The notes beneath the pieces were generated by a model. That model ran no database searches. It had not been told where the DNA came from and saw only the letters and a list, made by a program, of their open reading frames with translations. The position numbers and the translations under genes were made by a program. 64,000 nt of DNA from Shimia abyssi (lineage in GTDB: Bacteria; Pseudomonadota; Alphaproteobacteria; Rhodobacterales; Rhodobacteraceae): assembly GCF_003014475.1 (NCBI RefSeq), contig NZ_PYGJ01000003.1:248001-312000 (forward strand), in the 5' to 3' direction. Below, piece after piece: positions 63,093 to 64,000 of the stretch; position 1 is the stretch's first letter, and every line of letters begins with the position of its first letter.

Positions 63093-63701
63093 ATGGTGTT
63101 TTGGAAATGGTGCGGCGCGGGCTTGGCGGTTTTGCTGTCTGGCTGTGGGTTTGGCGGCTATGATCCGGTACAGTTTGAGGTGAATGGCGAAGCGATTGTG
63201 GCGCGTGGGGTCATTGATGCGTCAACGCTGCGTGCGTTTGACGAGATCACGGCGCAGTACCCGGACAACAAGGTGCTGGTTTTGCAGAATGTTCCGGGCT
63301 CGGCAGATGATGAAGCCAATCTGGTTCTTGCTCAGAAAGTGCGGGCGCGAGGGTTCAACACGGTGGTACCTGCCAGCGGAATGGTTGCATCTGGGGGGAC
63401 GGATTTGTTTGTGGCCGGGGTGAACCGGGAACTGAAAGCGGGGGCCTGTGTCGGTGTACATAGTTGGGCCACGATTTTTTACGAGGGGCGCGATCTGGAT
63501 CGGGATGATCCGGATCACCAGCCTTATCTTGATTTCTATGACGTCATGGGCATTCCGCAGTCATTCTATTGGTACACGCTGGATGTGGCTTCGGTGGATG
63601 ACATTCACTGGATGACGGCGACGGAGGCGGACCAGTATCGAATGACGACCAGAGGTGGTGGCGCGTTGGGAGCAGATGCCAGTTGCGAGGCGCGGTTCTG
63701 A
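63093..63701 (+). CDS. Lipoprotein with ClpP/crotonase-like fold region
   Basis: The 202-residue protein has a lipoprotein signal peptide with the lipobox LLSGC (Cys18), so it should be anchored in a membrane facing the periplasm. Behind it are VNGEAIVARGVIDASTLRAFDEITAQYPDNKVLVLQNVPGSADDEANLVLAQKVRARGFNTVVPASGMVASGGTDLFVAG, which resembles ClpP/crotonase-type proteins ('periplasmic COG3904-like'). A serine in the position of the nucleophile, ASGMVASGG, would match. Activity is unproven. AGAGG lies before the ATG. It follows the universal stress gene by 116 bases. Confidence 0.75.
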   Translation: MVFWKWCGAGLAVLLSGCGFGGYDPVQFEVNGEAIVARGVIDASTLRAFDEITAQYPDNKVLVLQNVPGSADDEANLVLAQKVRARGFNTVVPASGMVASGGTDLFVAGVNRELKAGACVGVHSWATIFYEGRDLDRDDPDHQPYLDFYDVMGIPQSFYWYTLDVASVDDIHWMTATEADQYRMTTRGGGALGADASCEARF

Positions 63702-63802
63702 TTTGGCGTAAAAACACCAGCGTTGCGTTGTTGGTGCTGCGCTGACAAGCTGATCCCATTCGCCGCGCCACCGGGGTGCGGCATTTCAGATTAGGATTGT
63801 AT

Positions 63803-64000
63803 ATGCCTTACCCCAAGTTCATTACAGACTTTCCCAGCATTGATGTACCGTTTCCCGAAGACGTTGTTGAAACGGCGGTAATCCGGTCTGACCAGGGGTT
63901 GGTCGCATTCTTCACCTTTCTCAAGGACATGGAATTGCCAACGCATTCGCATGGCGCGCAGTGGGGGACGGTTGTTGAGGGGGAAATTGAGCTGACCATT
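63803..64000 (+). CDS. Cupin-domain protein, N-terminal part (runs off the window)
   Basis: Sixty-six codons are visible from the ATG at 63803. The reading FFTFLKDMELPTHSHGAQWGTVVEGEIELTI contains the first cupin motif, with the His-x-His metal ligands (HSH) and the Gly-rich turn, at about residues 47-60. AGGA precedes the start. The full length, metal and function cannot be judged because the end lies beyond the window. Confidence 0.75.
   Translation, partial: MPYPKFITDFPSIDVPFPEDVVETAVIRSDQGLVAFFTFLKDMELPTHSHGAQWGTVVEGEIELTI

Noticed and set aside
1-64000. tRNA, rRNA, CRISPR arrays, insertion sequences and prophage structural genes
   Set aside because: None was recognised while reading both strands. 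The muramidase/holin pair is the only phage-like content and has no phage neighbours.

Overview
The window is a stretch of core chromosome from a roseobacter-type alphaproteobacterium (Rhodobacterales). The evidence is the combined content: a GTTC-N7-GTTC SOS box at both uvrA and lexA (the alphaproteobacterial LexA site), the gene string trpE / trpG-trpD-trpC-moaC-moeA-lexA-comEC-gltX-gltA, valine-catabolism genes, a one-piece 1139-residue indolepyruvate ferredoxin oxidoreductase, System I cytochrome c maturation genes, and intergenic hairpin repeats of a kind I associate with roseobacter genomes. Gene density is high. I found no rRNA, tRNA, insertion sequence, integrase or CRISPR array. Genus cannot be fixed from sequence reading alone.

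Layout. 0-7.5 kb: end of dihydrolipoyl dehydrogenase, a methyltransferase-like gene, an ArsR/SRPBCC/DUF1761 mini-operon with a duplicated operator-like site, SOS-controlled uvrA, a small membrane protein and an XRE regulator. 7.6-9.1 kb: a three-domain peptidoglycan hydrolase with a G10 tract in its coding strand. 9.1-16.8 kb: valine degradation (mmsB, 3-hydroxyisobutyryl-CoA hydrolase, acyl-CoA dehydrogenase, mmsA) with a divergent LysR regulator, interrupted by a YbdK-type ligase and an unknown gene. 16.8-22.9 kb: CBS protein, coaD, DUF808 protein, DUF1428 protein, transketolase, a coiled-coil protein and zapA. 23-24.7 kb: a GNAT gene, a probable 6S RNA, grxD, a small conserved-looking gene and bolA. 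24.9-29.5 kb: purL and a large MscS channel. 29.6-34.3 kb: a candidate small RNA, a LysR regulator and the indolepyruvate oxidoreductase with a perfect palindrome between them. 34.4-42.4 kb: acyltransferase, murI, argC, ccmE, a muramidase/holin lysis pair, ccmF, ccmH and a crotonase. 42.4-49 kb: DUF2087 protein, gltA, gltX, a frameshifted comEC and lexA. 49-60 kb: moeA, moaC, trpC, ung, trpD, trpG, a polysaccharide-deacetylase-like protein, a sulfotransferase-like protein, trpE and ppiD. 60-64 kb: aminotransferase, monooxygenase-like protein, gpt, universal stress protein, a lipoprotein and the start of a cupin gene.

How the genes work together. MmsA, MmsB, the hydrolase and the acyl-CoA dehydrogenase form most of the route from isobutyryl-CoA to propionyl-CoA. 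TrpE, G, D and C cover anthranilate synthesis and two later tryptophan steps; TrpF, A and B are not here. MoaC and MoeA belong to molybdenum cofactor synthesis. CcmE, F and H belong to cytochrome c haem attachment. UvrA and LexA carry matching SOS operators. BolA and GrxD are a known iron-sulfur partner pair.

The items most worth a second look are the muramidase/holin pair set inside the ccm cluster (a candidate gene transfer agent lysis module), the promoter-hairpin-terminator small RNA at 29.6 kb, the 6S RNA candidate, the comEC frameshift, the G10 tract, and ung sitting inside a translationally coupled trp operon.
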